The position numbers were made by a program, and so were the translations under genes. From NCBI GenBank assembly GCA_937988695.1, contig CALKHM010000295.1:1-24455 (forward strand): a stretch of 24,455 nucleotides of DNA, read 5' to 3'. The stretch comes from an uncultured Microbacterium sp. GTDB taxonomy: Bacteria > Actinomycetota > Actinomycetes > Actinomycetales > Microbacteriaceae. Under the pieces are notes generated by a model. That model saw nothing but the letters and a program-made list of their open reading frames with translations. It searched no databases and was not told where the DNA came from. Shown one piece after another: positions 15,378-23,354 of this stretch. Each line of letters opens with the position of its first letter. The stretch's first letter is position 1.

Positions 15378-16030
15378 CGTGCCTCTCCGGCCGACACGGG
15401 GGGAGAGGCCGGATCATGCCGGGGGTGCGCGTCGCGCACCTCGAACGATTCCCGTCTGTCCACACCGAGGTTCTTGTAGCCGCGCGGATAGGCCGGCCCG
15501 TCGAACCCGATCTCGTTCCACGCCCAGGGGTGCGAATAGAACGCCGTGCAGGCGTAGCGCGTCCACAGACTCCAGACCTGTGCGGCGACCATGCCGTGCC
15601 AGGGGCGCGTGCCCAGATCCTGGATGCCCTGCAGGAGCCGCTCCTGCTGTTCCCACCCGCATTGCGCGAACGCGCGGTCGTGCGCCGCGCGCGCATCCGC
15701 GTCCAAGCCCGCCAGCGATTCGCGCCACGCGCGCGCGTCCACCGGCATCGTCTCGTAGTGCCAGCCGTCGGTCTGGCTCTCCGCGAGCCGCGCATCCACC
15801 ATCTGCACGACGGGCACCCGGGGCTCGTCGCGCTGGTACAGCAGCTGATCGAACAGCGCGGATGCAGTGGCCTCCTCCGCGCCGGTGAAGAAGCGGACCT
15901 CGGGCTGCCGAGCGAGCCTGCCACGCACGAGCGTACGGGTGGTCTCGTCCCAGTGCGGGGCCTGCGCGGCCACGTCGAAGCCCGGATACCGGTGCCCGCC
16001 GTGGCGAGGGTCGAGGGGGAGCGTGGTCAC
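15374..16030 (-). CDS. Gluconate 2-dehydrogenase subunit 3-like protein
   Basis: A 218-residue protein whose middle section (VRFFTGAEEATASALFDQLLYQRDEPRVPVVQMVDARLA...) and RAFAQCGWEQQERLLQGIQD match the gluconate 2-dehydrogenase subunit 3 family, the small partner of GMC flavoproteins. The end (WTRYACTAFYSHPWAWNEIGFDGPAYPRGY) is also characteristic. No twin-arginine or Sec signal is visible, unlike many homologues, so the complex may be cytoplasmic. GTG 16030 overlaps the upstream membrane-protein stop (GTGA), and its own stop overlaps the GMC ATG, so all three are translationally coupled. Confidence 0.8.
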
Positions 16031-16494
16031 TTCTCGCGCCTCAAGACCGCCGCCAGAAGTCCCATCCCGCCGACCAGCGTGACCAGCAGGGGCGCCAGCA
16101 GCGGTGGGCCCATCTCCATGTTGTAGCGGAAGTTGCGCCAGCCGCCCGGCTTCTGCCTGATCCCGCGACCGTGCAGCCAGAGCCCCTGCACCCCGTTGGC
16201 GGCGATGGTCGCGGACGCCAGCGGCAGCAGCGTCTTCGCCGCGCGCCGACTGCACACGCCGAAGACGCCGGCGATCGCGCCGACGGGGCCGAGCGCCACC
16301 GGAGCCCACATCCATCGGTTGCCGAAGCTCGCCTTGTCGTGCTCGAAGAAGATCTCTGCGGCCGTCACCAGCGCCCCCGCCGCGGTCAGGGCCGACAGGC
16401 TCCGCTCGAATCGTCCGGTGCGCACATCGCGCACGATCCGGTCGATGCCGTAGACGGCGTCCTGGACGCTCGTCGTCGCATGATGCCGAGGCAT
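16027..16494 (-). CDS. Four-helix membrane protein of the Dps-oxidoreductase operon
   Basis: A 155-residue protein with about four membrane segments: SLSALTAAGALVTAAEIFF, WAPVALGPVGAIAGVFGV, TLLPLASATIAANGVQGLWL, and LLAPLLVTLVGGMGLLAAVL. The cytoplasmic-looking start MPRHHATTSVQDAVYGIDRI is polar. I do not recognise a characterised family. ATG 16494 has GAGGGA 3 bases upstream, 28 bases after the Dps stop. Its coupled position before the gluconate-dehydrogenase-like subunits suggests a membrane anchor or electron-transfer partner for them, by inference only. Confidence 0.7.
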   Translation of the reverse strand: MPRHHATTSVQDAVYGIDRIVRDVRTGRFERSLSALTAAGALVTAAEIFFEHDKASFGNRWMWAPVALGPVGAIAGVFGVCSRRAAKTLLPLASATIAANGVQGLWLHGRGIRQKPGGWRNFRYNMEMGPPLLAPLLVTLVGGMGLLAAVLRREK

Positions 16495-16509
16495 GCTTCC
16501 CTCAATCCC

Positions 16510-16530
16510 GAGCCTGCTCGATTCAGGCTC
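16510..16530 (-). repeat. Inverted repeat at the Dps stop
   Basis: GAGCCTG (16510-16516) pairs with CAGGCTC (16524-16530) around a 7-base loop and includes the Dps stop. It could partly attenuate transcription after dps, giving more Dps than downstream enzymes. Confidence 0.35.
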
Positions 16531-17068
16531 CCGGGCGCCGGTTCTGTGCGCTGACCATCCAGGAGAGCTGTTCGATGCGGCTGAGGATGTCATGCAGGAT
16601 GTCGGCGCTGGTCGGATCCTCCTCATCGACCTGGTCGTGGACCTCGCGCGCCGTCGCGGCGACGCGATCGAGGCGCTCGGTGACGGCGTCGACCGCCTCG
16701 GTGGTCAGCAGCTCGCCGGCCGCAAGCGCGGGCAGCGTCGACGTGGACGCGATGGTCCGCGTGCGCGCATCCGGCAGCAGGTGGAGCGAGCGCATTCGCT
16801 CTGCGACCACGTCGGCGAACGTGCGTGCGGCCAGAACGATCTCGTCCAGCTGCAGGTGAAGGTCTCGGAAGTTCGGTCCGACCAGGTTCCAGTGCGTCTG
16901 TTTGCCCTGCAGAGCCAGCTCCACGAGATCCACGAGGACGCGCTGAAGACTCTCCTGCAACGGCGCAGACCCGCAGAACCCCTGCTCGGCGTTCTGCAAC
17001 GACGTCAGCACGCCGGCATCTTCCGCGTCTGTGGCGGCAACCTGGTTCTCGTCATCTCGTTCTGGCAT
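16523..17068 (-). CDS. dps: Dps-family ferritin (DNA protection during starvation)
   Basis: A 181-residue Dps protein. The ferroxidase residues of E. coli Dps (H51, H63, D67, D78, E82) are all present at a constant offset of +8: H59 (KQTHWN), H71 and D75 (LHLQLDE), D86 and E90 (TFADVVAER). It should form a dodecameric cage that oxidises Fe(II) with hydrogen peroxide and stores iron. A 40-residue polar N-terminal extension, partly acidic, may affect DNA binding. ATG 17068 has no ribosome site; a perfect promoter element places the transcript start on the ATG, so a leaderless mRNA is predicted. It leads a five-gene operon with membrane protein, GMC oxidoreductase subunits and a pyruvate-oxidase-like enzyme. 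Confidence 0.9.
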   Translation of the reverse strand: MPERDDENQVAATDAEDAGVLTSLQNAEQGFCGSAPLQESLQRVLVDLVELALQGKQTHWNLVGPNFRDLHLQLDEIVLAARTFADVVAERMRSLHLLPDARTRTIASTSTLPALAAGELLTTEAVDAVTERLDRVAATAREVHDQVDEEDPTSADILHDILSRIEQLSWMVSAQNRRPGA

Positions 17069-17074
17069 GCCGGT

Positions 17075-17114
17075 ACGCTACGCGGCCCGGAGCGGGAGGC
17101 GAAGGGGGTTGACA
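17075..17114 (-). promoter_or_regulatory. Promoter with TGTCAA-type upstream element (site 11), leaderless
   Basis: TGTCAACCCCC (17114 to 17104, minus strand), 23 bases, TAGCGT (17080 to 17075), 6 bases, ATG 17068. It occupies almost the whole gap between the topoisomerase and Dps genes. Confidence 0.75.
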
Positions 17115-17124
17115 TCCGGCCGCT

Positions 17125-18081
17125 TCACTCCAAGAGTCGTCGGAGAGCGCCTTCTGCGCCGCGGCGCAGGTCCAGAAGCGCGCCCTGTTCATATCGGCGG
17201 AAGATCCTCGGATCGATATAGCTGCGCTGCGCGACCGCCGGGGTGTTCCCGAGGAACTCCGCTGCCGCCAGCACCGCCGCGTGTCGCGCACGACGGCGCT
17301 CGGATGCGCTCTCGACGCGGCCGGTACGCGCCAGCGACCGCGCCGCGACGATGGTGCCGTGCAGGGTGCGGAAGTCCTTCGCGGTGATGTCGTCGGCGGT
17401 GTTCTGCCTGATGTACTCGTTCACATCGGCCGCGTGCAGGGCGACCCGCCGGCCGTCGTGCTCGTAGGCCAGGAGCCGGGCTCGCGGCCAAGACCCGGCC
17501 AGCTCGTCGATGACGGCCGCGACCTCGGCGTCATGGACGCGGCGGTGCACCTGGGCGCCGCCCTTTCCGATGAACTGCAACGTGATCGTCTCGTCCACGC
17601 ACAGGACGTCCTGGCAGCGCAGCGTCGTCAGGCCGCGCGTGCCGTACCGGCTCAGGTACTGTTCCGAGCCGATGCGCAGGCCGCTGTCGTCGAGAAGACG
17701 GAACGCGGCCGCGAGAACGCGCTTCCGGCTCAGGCCCTCGCCCCGGATGGCCCGGGTCACACGCGCGCGTGCGGCGGGCAGGGCGGTGGCCAACGCCAGC
17801 GATCGGGCGAACTTGTCGCGGTCGCGTCGCGCGATCCACTCCGGATGGTAGACGTACTGCTGGCGACCCGCAGCGTCCACGCCGACGGCCTGGATGTGAC
17901 TGTGCGGGTCGCTGCTGATCCACACCTGCTCCCACGCCGGCGGAAGCGCCAAGCCCTCGGCGCGCGCTCGCGCGGCGGCCGGAACTGCCCGCCCCGCCGC
18001 ATCCTGGAAGCGGAAGCCGCCGCCCGCGGCGACGCGGGTGAATCCCGCATCCTCTCTCGGGGTGACCAGGGTGAGACGCAT
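17125..18081 (-). CDS. DNA topoisomerase IB, poxvirus/bacterial type
   Basis: A 318-residue type IB topoisomerase that relaxes supercoils by nicking one strand through a 3'-phosphotyrosine. The N-terminal clamp domain contains PPAWEQVWI, SHIQAVGVDAAGRQQYVYH and WIARRDRDKF. The catalytic domain has LRIGSEQYLSRYGTRGLTTL with the first catalytic Arg, FIGKGG with a catalytic Lys, TAKDFRTLHGT with the second Arg region, and the nucleophile Tyr288 in NTPAVAQRSYIDPRI. Length matches bacterial homologues. ATG 18081 has a GTGGAGC site just upstream. Its stop lies 57 bases before the dps ATG on the same strand, but the dps promoter lies between. Bacterial IB topoisomerases are accessory and often grouped with stress or DNA-repair genes. 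Confidence 0.9.
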   Translation of the reverse strand: MRLTLVTPREDAGFTRVAAGGGFRFQDAAGRAVPAAARARAEGLALPPAWEQVWISSDPHSHIQAVGVDAAGRQQYVYHPEWIARRDRDKFARSLALATALPAARARVTRAIRGEGLSRKRVLAAAFRLLDDSGLRIGSEQYLSRYGTRGLTTLRCQDVLCVDETITLQFIGKGGAQVHRRVHDAEVAAVIDELAGSWPRARLLAYEHDGRRVALHAADVNEYIRQNTADDITAKDFRTLHGTIVAARSLARTGRVESASERRRARHAAVLAAAEFLGNTPAVAQRSYIDPRIFRRYEQGALLDLRRGAEGALRRLLE

Positions 18082-18107
18082 GCTCCACTCGCGTTCTGAC
18101 GGACGGA

Positions 18108-18126
18108 TCGAGACGGACGGTCTCGA
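18108..18126. repeat. Palindrome between divergent topoisomerase and enolase-family genes
   Basis: TCGAGAC (18108-18114) and GTCTCGA (18120-18126) form a perfect inverted repeat with a 5-base centre, 27 bases upstream of the topoisomerase start. It is a candidate operator for a dimeric regulator. Confidence 0.4.
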
Positions 18127-18164
18127 AGGACGGTGCAGCGACTGTGCAGCGACCCGATGCCCCG

Positions 18165-18204
18165 CGTCAACCCCCTGGCGGGCATCGGCCGCTGCGTGCA
18201 GGAT
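18165..18204 (+). promoter_or_regulatory. Promoter with TGTCAA-type upstream element (site 12)
   Basis: CGTCAACCCCC at 18165-18175, 23 bases, CAGGAT at 18199-18204, 8 bases, GTG 18213. It predicts a leaderless or nearly leaderless mRNA for the enolase-superfamily gene. On the other strand the same bases read GGGGGTTGACG and could supply a -35 for the topoisomerase gene. Confidence 0.55.
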
Positions 18205-18212
18205 CGGGCGGT

Positions 18213-19337
18213 GTGAGGCAGATCGAGCGGGTGTCCGGGCTGAGTGCGTGGACGTATCGGGTCCCCACGCGCACCTCCGGCCGCGAGCGCCCCGAGTCCG
18301 ACGGCACGGCGAGCTGGGACCACACCGACGTCTTGGTCATCGAGGTGCGCCGCGGTGACGTGCGCGGGCTGGGGTACTCCTACGCGTCGCCCGCGGCCCT
18401 GAGCGTCCTGCAGGAGACGCTCGCACCGCTCGTTCTGGGCGCGGACGTCTTCGCGACGCCGAGGCTCTTCTGGACGATGGCCCGGTCGGTGCGCAACCTG
18501 GGATGGCCGGGGGTGGCGGCGGGTGCGATCTCGGCGGTGGACATCGCCGTGCACGATCTGAAGGCGCGGCTGCTCGACGTTCCGCTCCTGGATCTGCTCG
18601 GTGCGTCACGGGAACGCGTGGTCGCCTATGGCAGCGGCGGCTTCACCGACTACAGCGACGGCGAGCTCACCGGCCAGCTCGAGGACTGGATGGCACGAGG
18701 CATCGCGGCGGTGAAGATCAAGGTGGGCTCGCACCCCGACGACGACCCTCGTCGCATCCGGCTGGCGCGGCAGACGATCGGCGAGCGGGTCGCGCTGTTC
18801 ATCGACGCGAACGGCGCCCTCGCCCGCAAGCAGGCGCTGGGCCTGGCGGTCGAGGCCGCCTCGGCCGGCGTCAGCTGGTTCGAGGAGCCGGTCTCCAGCG
18901 ACGACCTCGCCGGCCTGCGGCTCCTGCGCGACCGTGCTCCGGCGGGCATGTCCATCGCGGCCGGGGAATACGCCTACACGCCGGCTGCCTTCCGCGACCT
19001 CATCGCCGGCGGCGCGGTCGACGTGGTGCAGGCCGACGCCACGCGATGCGGCGGCGTGACCGGCTTCATGAACGCCGCACAGCAGTGCATCGCGGCGGGC
19101 ATCCCGCTCAGCGCGCACACCGCTCCGGCGATCCATGCCGTGCTCGGGTGCGCTGCACGTCCGGTGATCCACATCGAGTCGTTCCACGACCACGAGCTGG
19201 TCGAGGCGCTGCTGTTCGAAGGATGCAGCCCGCTCGTGGACGGGTGCCTCGTGCCCGATCGCGGGCGTGCGGGCCATGGGCTGTCTCTGCGCGACCACGC
19301 GAGCTCCTACCAGACCGCTCACTACGTCATGGCGTGA
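18213..19337 (+). CDS. Enolase-superfamily enzyme, mandelate racemase type
   Basis: A 374-residue enzyme with the alpha/beta capping domain (1-130) and TIM-barrel domain. Visible catalytic features are the KIK motif with K168 and K170, metal ligands D198 (FIDANG), E224 (FEEPVS) and E252 (AAGEYA), and a His-Asp pair D275 (QADATRCGG) and H302 (SAHTAPAIH). The D-to-H spacing of 27 equals that of mandelate racemase, which places it in the MR subgroup rather than the MLE subgroup. It should abstract a proton alpha to a carboxylate, as a sugar-acid dehydratase or a racemase; the substrate is not readable. GTG 18213 lacks a ribosome site but fits the promoter geometry. An upstream in-frame ATG at 18144 would lie before the promoter and is rejected. 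Confidence 0.85.
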   Translation: MRQIERVSGLSAWTYRVPTRTSGRERPESDGTASWDHTDVLVIEVRRGDVRGLGYSYASPAALSVLQETLAPLVLGADVFATPRLFWTMARSVRNLGWPGVAAGAISAVDIAVHDLKARLLDVPLLDLLGASRERVVAYGSGGFTDYSDGELTGQLEDWMARGIAAVKIKVGSHPDDDPRRIRLARQTIGERVALFIDANGALARKQALGLAVEAASAGVSWFEEPVSSDDLAGLRLLRDRAPAGMSIAAGEYAYTPAAFRDLIAGGAVDVVQADATRCGGVTGFMNAAQQCIAAGIPLSAHTAPAIHAVLGCAARPVIHIESFHDHELVEALLFEGCSPLVDGCLVPDRGRAGHGLSLRDHASSYQTAHYVMA

Positions 19338-19373
19338 CGCGCGGGGCGCAGGAACTCCCGGCGGCCCGCGCGT
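19337..19373. terminator. Bidirectional hairpin between convergent genes
   Basis: ACGCGCGGG (19337-19345) pairs with CCCGCGCGT (19365-19373), a 9-base perfect stem with a 19-base loop, between the enolase-family stop (19337) and the nitrilase-family stop (19375). Confidence 0.5.
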
Positions 19374-19374
19374 G

Positions 19375-20136
19375 CTAGGACGCCGCGCGTTCCCGGGCGC
19401 GGGCGGTCAGGTCCGGATCGATGTCCACGCAGAGGATCCCCGCCTGCTGCCCGAGCTCGCCGAGCACGGCGCCCACCGGGTCGACCACCAGACTCGTCCC
19501 GATCGAGACGGGCGGCGTCTGGCACACCGCGGCGGTGACGATGACGTTCTCGATCGCACGCGCGGCGGTGAGGATGCGCCACTGCTCCACCTTCTGGGCG
19601 CCGGGCACCCAGGAGGCGCAGACGGCGAGCATGTCCGCCCCGTCCGCGGCCAGGCGCGCGGCCATCGACGGGTGGCGCAGGTCGTTGCAGGTCATGACGC
19701 CCACGCGCATGCCGGCGACCGGCATCACGACGTGCTGCGGCGGATCCGGGCGCGAGATCCAGTGCGACTCCCGGAATCCATAGGTGTCGTAGAGGTGGAT
19801 CTTGCGGTAGACGCCCACGAGGGCGCCGTCGGCCCCGAAGCCGACGAGGGTGTTGTACGGCTGCCTGCCCTGCGGGTGCGACTCGACCATTCCGGCGATG
19901 ACGGCGACGGCGTGCCGGCGAGCCAGGTCCGCGACGGCCGACGCGAACGGTCCCTCGACGGGTTCTGCGACATCGGCGAAGCTGCCGTCGACCACCTTCT
20001 TCTCGTACATGGCGTATTCCGGAAAGCAGACGAGAGCCGCGCCTCGCGCCGCCGCATCCTCGACCGCCGACCGGATCGCCGCGAGATTTGTCGCGACGTC
20101 GGTTCCGGAGTCGATCTGGGCGAGCGCGAGGCGCAT
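19375..20136 (-). CDS. Carbon-nitrogen hydrolase, nitrilase superfamily (first copy)
   Basis: A 253-residue cytoplasmic amidohydrolase. The catalytic triad is clear: E40 (CFPEYAMY), K112 (YRKIHLYDTYG) and C150 (VMTCNDLRHP). The TYGFRES-W and CNDLRHP forms are typical of actinobacterial aliphatic-amidase/omega-amidase-like members rather than true nitrilases. It should hydrolyse a small amide (or N-carbamoyl compound) to acid and ammonia. ATG 20136 lies 3 bases after the permease stop, so it is translationally coupled to the APC gene. Together with the second copy it brackets the permease, which suggests import and stepwise hydrolysis of a nitrogen-containing substrate. Confidence 0.85.
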   Translation of the reverse strand: MRLALAQIDSGTDVATNLAAIRSAVEDAAARGAALVCFPEYAMYEKKVVDGSFADVAEPVEGPFASAVADLARRHAVAVIAGMVESHPQGRQPYNTLVGFGADGALVGVYRKIHLYDTYGFRESHWISRPDPPQHVVMPVAGMRVGVMTCNDLRHPSMAARLAADGADMLAVCASWVPGAQKVEQWRILTAARAIENVIVTAAVCQTPPVSIGTSLVVDPVGAVLGELGQQAGILCVDIDPDLTARARERAAS

Positions 20137-20139
20137 CGG

Positions 20140-21522
20140 TCAGTCTCCTGTCGCGACGGTGGACGGTGAGGGGGCGGCCGTCGGCGCCTCGTCCTTCTCA
20201 TAGGTGAGCTCGGGAGGCAGCTTGCGGAAGCCCTTCGTGATGACCGCGAGCACGATGATGCCCACCCCCAGCCAGCTCAGGCCGAGGATGATCGCGTTGG
20301 CGTCGAGCTTCGTGAGCAGGTAGCCCGTGATGACGGCTCCGATCGTCGGGATCGCCACATAGACGATCGGGTTGAGGTGGTGACCGCTGCGACGTTCTTT
20401 CACGTAATACACGATGACCGACACGTTCACCATCGTGAAGGCCGTGAACGCGCCGAAGTTGATGAACGACGTCGAGGTCGCGACATCCAGGAAGACCGCG
20501 GCAAGCCCCACCACACCGATGATCACGATGTTGAACACGGGGGAGTGGAACCGCCTCGAGACCTCGCCGAAGATCCGTCGGGGCAGGGCTCCGTCGCGCC
20601 CCATCGCGTACAGCAGGCGGGAGGCCGAGGCCTGGGCGGCAAGGCCCGAGGCGAACTGCGCGATGACCAGACCCGCCAGGAAGATCGCACCGAACACGTT
20701 CCCGCCGATTGTGATGGCGATCTCGAACGCCGCCGACGAGGCGTCGTGGAACTGCCCGCCGGGGTGGACGAGCTGGGTCGTGTACGACACGAGGACGAAG
20801 ATCCCTCCGCCGATCAGGGCGATGAGCATGATCGCGCGGGGCACGGTGCGGGTCGGGTTCTTGGTCTCCTCCGTGAACGTGGTGACCGCGTCGAATCCGA
20901 GGAATGAGTATGCGGCGATCGCAGCTCCCGCCGAGACCATCGCGAAGCTCGACGTCGAGTTCACGAACGGGTTGGCGCTGACCAGGCCCCCCAGGCCCTG
21001 GTTGCTGACGACGGAACCGATCGACAGCGCGACGAAGACGAGGATCACGAGCACCTGGAACGTCATCATGATGTAGTTCGTGCGATCGGCGACCTTGATG
21101 CCGAGGATGTTGAGGATCGTGGTGACCAGCACGAACGCCACGATCCAGACCCACCCCGGGATCGCGGGGAACTCGGCCTGCAGATAGGCGCCTCCGATCA
21201 GCCAGATGACCATCGGCAGGAACATGTAGTCCAGCAGCACCGCCCATCCGACCAGGAAGCCCACGCGCGAGTCGATCGTGCGTCGCACGTAGGTGTATGC
21301 GGAGCCTGCGACCGGGTAGGCGGCCGCCATCCGCCCGTAGCTGGATGCGGTGAACAGCATCGCCACCAGTGCGACGAGATAGGCGGATGCGCTCGCGCCG
21401 CCGGTGGTCTCGGCCACGACGCCGAAGATGCCCAGCACGATGAGCGGGGTCATGTAGGCCAGCCCGAACAGGACCAGCGAGGTGAGCCCGAGTGATCGGG
21501 TGAGGTGGGGTTGTGCGGACAT
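20140..21522 (-). CDS. APC-family amino acid permease
   Basis: A 460-residue inner-membrane transporter with about 12 membrane helices. Family features include the N-terminal LTSLVLFGLAYMTPLIVLGIFG helix, FTASSYGRMAAAYPVAGSAYTYVRR (the conserved G-S-AY-Y segment of APC proteins), FVALSIGSVVSN, AAIAAYSFLGFDAVTTFTEET and AIMLIALIGGGIFVLVSY. The F-GFDAVTT-TEE motif is typical of permeases for amino acids and amines. ATG 21522 has AGGAG 8 bases upstream, and the gene follows the second nitrilase-fold gene after 27 bases. The substrate is probably an amino acid, amine or amide consumed by the two flanking hydrolases. Confidence 0.9.
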   Translation of the reverse strand: MSAQPHLTRSLGLTSLVLFGLAYMTPLIVLGIFGVVAETTGGASASAYLVALVAMLFTASSYGRMAAAYPVAGSAYTYVRRTIDSRVGFLVGWAVLLDYMFLPMVIWLIGGAYLQAEFPAIPGWVWIVAFVLVTTILNILGIKVADRTNYIMMTFQVLVILVFVALSIGSVVSNQGLGGLVSANPFVNSTSSFAMVSAGAAIAAYSFLGFDAVTTFTEETKNPTRTVPRAIMLIALIGGGIFVLVSYTTQLVHPGGQFHDASSAAFEIAITIGGNVFGAIFLAGLVIAQFASGLAAQASASRLLYAMGRDGALPRRIFGEVSRRFHSPVFNIVIIGVVGLAAVFLDVATSTSFINFGAFTAFTMVNVSVIVYYVKERRSGHHLNPIVYVAIPTIGAVITGYLLTKLDANAIILGLSWLGVGIIVLAVITKGFRKLPPELTYEKDEAPTAAPSPSTVATGD

Positions 21523-21549
21523 CGTCGTCTCCTGTCGGGTTCGGGACTG

Positions 21550-22431
21550 CTAACGGTTCTGCGCGCCGGTGGCGGCACGGGGCTCCCAGCGGTGCGGGTC
21601 GATGCGTCCCTTGTAGAGAGGAAGCTCGAGCGCCGCGTCGGTGGGCAGGAACTGGGACCACATGCGGTTGCTGCCGGCGGTGCCGTGCTCGCGCACACGG
21701 CCGACCTGATCGAGGTCGAGGGTCACCCGCAGCACCTCCGGCGAGGCGCCGGCGGTCGCCAGCACCTCGCCCTCCGGATCGACCACGATGCTGCGGCCCA
21801 TGCCCACCGGCGCGGCGCAGTTCACGCTCACGGTGAAGGTCTGGTTCACGATCGAGTTCGCCCGGGCCAGCACGAGCTCCTGCGCACGATCGGGCGTCGT
21901 GGTCTTCACGATGTTCACGACGACCTCGGCCCCCATCCACGCCAGGTGCCGGCTGACCTCGGGAAACCAGGCGTCATAGCAGATCGAGAGCCCGGCCGTG
22001 CCGGCACCCAGGCCGCACGTGACGAACCGGTCGCCCGGGTCGTACGGCTCGAACGGCCGCCAGGGGAAGATCTTGCGATAGGAGGCCACGAGGCGCCCGT
22101 CGGGCGCGATGGCCAGCGCGGTGTTGAAGAGCTCGTCGTTCTCACCGCGCTCGCAGACGCTGCCCGGCACGAGCCAGACGCCCGCCTCCCGGGCGATCTC
22201 GCACAGCGCGTCGACGAACGACCCCTGCAGCGGTGCGGAGGCCGCGCGCAGTCGCCGTTCGCGTTCCGGGTCGGGCCAGTCCTGCGAGCCGAACAGGTGC
22301 AGTTCCGGATAGACGACGAGGTCGGCCCCGGCTTCGCGGTGCCGACGGACGTCGGCGGCGAACGCGTCCAGCGGGCCGCCGATCGGGAGGGGAGACGCTT
22401 GGACGGCCGCGATGGCCAGCGTGCGGGTCAT
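21550..22431 (-). CDS. Carbon-nitrogen hydrolase, nitrilase superfamily (second copy)
   Basis: A 293-residue amidohydrolase with catalytic E43 (VYPELHLFG), K120 (SYRKIFPWRP) and C151 (LSICYDAWFPE). It is 40 residues longer than the first copy and differs in its loops (RKIFPWRPFEPYDPGDRF), so the two should have different substrates. The C-terminal tail (SQFLPTDAALELPLYKGRIDPHRWEPR) is extended and resembles amidase/N-carbamoyl-amino-acid hydrolase members. ATG 22431 has GAGAGG 6 bases upstream. It is the first gene of the minus-strand operon, divergent from the GntR/FCD regulator. Confidence 0.85.
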   Translation of the reverse strand: MTRTLAIAAVQASPLPIGGPLDAFAADVRRHREAGADLVVYPELHLFGSQDWPDPERERRLRAASAPLQGSFVDALCEIAREAGVWLVPGSVCERGENDELFNTALAIAPDGRLVASYRKIFPWRPFEPYDPGDRFVTCGLGAGTAGLSICYDAWFPEVSRHLAWMGAEVVVNIVKTTTPDRAQELVLARANSIVNQTFTVSVNCAAPVGMGRSIVVDPEGEVLATAGASPEVLRVTLDLDQVGRVREHGTAGSNRMWSQFLPTDAALELPLYKGRIDPHRWEPRAATGAQNR

Positions 22432-22477
22432 GGTGACCTCTCTGTCGGGTGATCCGGGCTGCGGATCTGCTCTCCCA

Positions 22478-22483
22478 TAAAAT
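22478..22483 (+). promoter_or_regulatory. -10 element of the GntR/FCD regulator
   Basis: TAAAAT lies 8 bases before ATG 22492, in an AT-richer patch that stands out in this GC-rich DNA. No convincing -35 is seen. If used, the mRNA would start almost at the ATG. The surrounding region (22432-22530) is the probable shared control region with the divergent hydrolase operon. Confidence 0.4.
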
Positions 22484-22491
22484 AGATCAAG

Positions 22492-23277
22492 ATGAGCGAA
22501 TATGTCCAGTGTCTGGGTAAAGTTGGTGCCATGTCCAGCGCAGACCAGGCGCACGGCGACCCGAGGCGCAACGCCCTCCACGATCCCGGGCTGACCGGGA
22601 TCACGCGTCTTTCCGCCGCCGACACGGTGCGCGCGCGGATCGCGCTGGCGGTCGAGCTCGATCTCATCGAGGCGGGCGAGCGCCTCCCGCGCGACGCCGA
22701 GATCGCCCGCGCCCTCGATGTCAGCGAGATGACCGTGCGGCGCGCGCTGGAGGCGATGGCCGAGGACGGGCTGGTCGAGCGGCGCCGTGGACGCAACGGG
22801 GGAACGTTCACCACCGGCCGGTCCGACGGAGACCACGCCGCCGAGGTGTACCGCCAGGACGCCGCCGAGGTCCACCGCCTGATCGACGTGCGCACGCTGC
22901 TGGAGTGTGCACTCGTGCACCACGCGGCGGCGTCGGCCACCGCGCACGACCTCCACGCGATGGCCGCACACGTGGCCGAGGCGACCTCCGCCCGGGACTG
23001 GAGCGAGTACCACCGCGCCGACGAGCGGTTCCATCTCAGCGTCGCCGAGGCGGCCGGGCTCGCCTGGGCGCTTCCGCCGTATCGCGAAGTGCTTGCCGAG
23101 CTGTACACGTACTTCATCCCGTATCCGATCGATCGGCTGCATCGCGCGAACGAGGACCATGTGCGCATCGTCGACGCGATCCGTCGACGCGATCCCGTGG
23201 CCGCCGTGGAGCAGATGCGTGCACACGTGCAGGTGCTGCACCACACGATGTACGTGGGCGGCGCGGCCGACGCCTGA
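22492..23277 (+). CDS. GntR-family transcriptional regulator with FCD domain
   Basis: A 261-residue regulator. The winged helix-turn-helix spans about residues 35-105: LSAADTVRARIALAVELDLIEAGERLPRDAEIARALDVSEMTVRRALEAMAEDGLVERRRGRNGGTF. The C-terminal FCD all-helical effector domain (~115-250) has the expected metal-binding pattern: H in RADERFHLSV, H in NEDHVRIVDAI and H in MRAHVQVLHH. FCD regulators usually respond to organic acids or amino acids and repress neighbouring catabolic operons. It diverges from the nitrilase-APC-nitrilase operon and precedes a racemase-fold enzyme, so it probably controls both. ATG 22492 is close to a -10, but ATG 22531 (248 residues) is an alternative; neither has a clear ribosome site. 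Confidence 0.85.
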   Translation: MSEYVQCLGKVGAMSSADQAHGDPRRNALHDPGLTGITRLSAADTVRARIALAVELDLIEAGERLPRDAEIARALDVSEMTVRRALEAMAEDGLVERRRGRNGGTFTTGRSDGDHAAEVYRQDAAEVHRLIDVRTLLECALVHHAAASATAHDLHAMAAHVAEATSARDWSEYHRADERFHLSVAEAAGLAWALPPYREVLAELYTYFIPYPIDRLHRANEDHVRIVDAIRRRDPVAAVEQMRAHVQVLHHTMYVGGAADA

Positions 23278-23354
23278 CGCACGCGCAGGCCCCGCGTCGC
23301 TCGTCGGTCGCCTTATGCTGGACGGGACGTCGATGCGCGAAGGAGCCCGAACCG

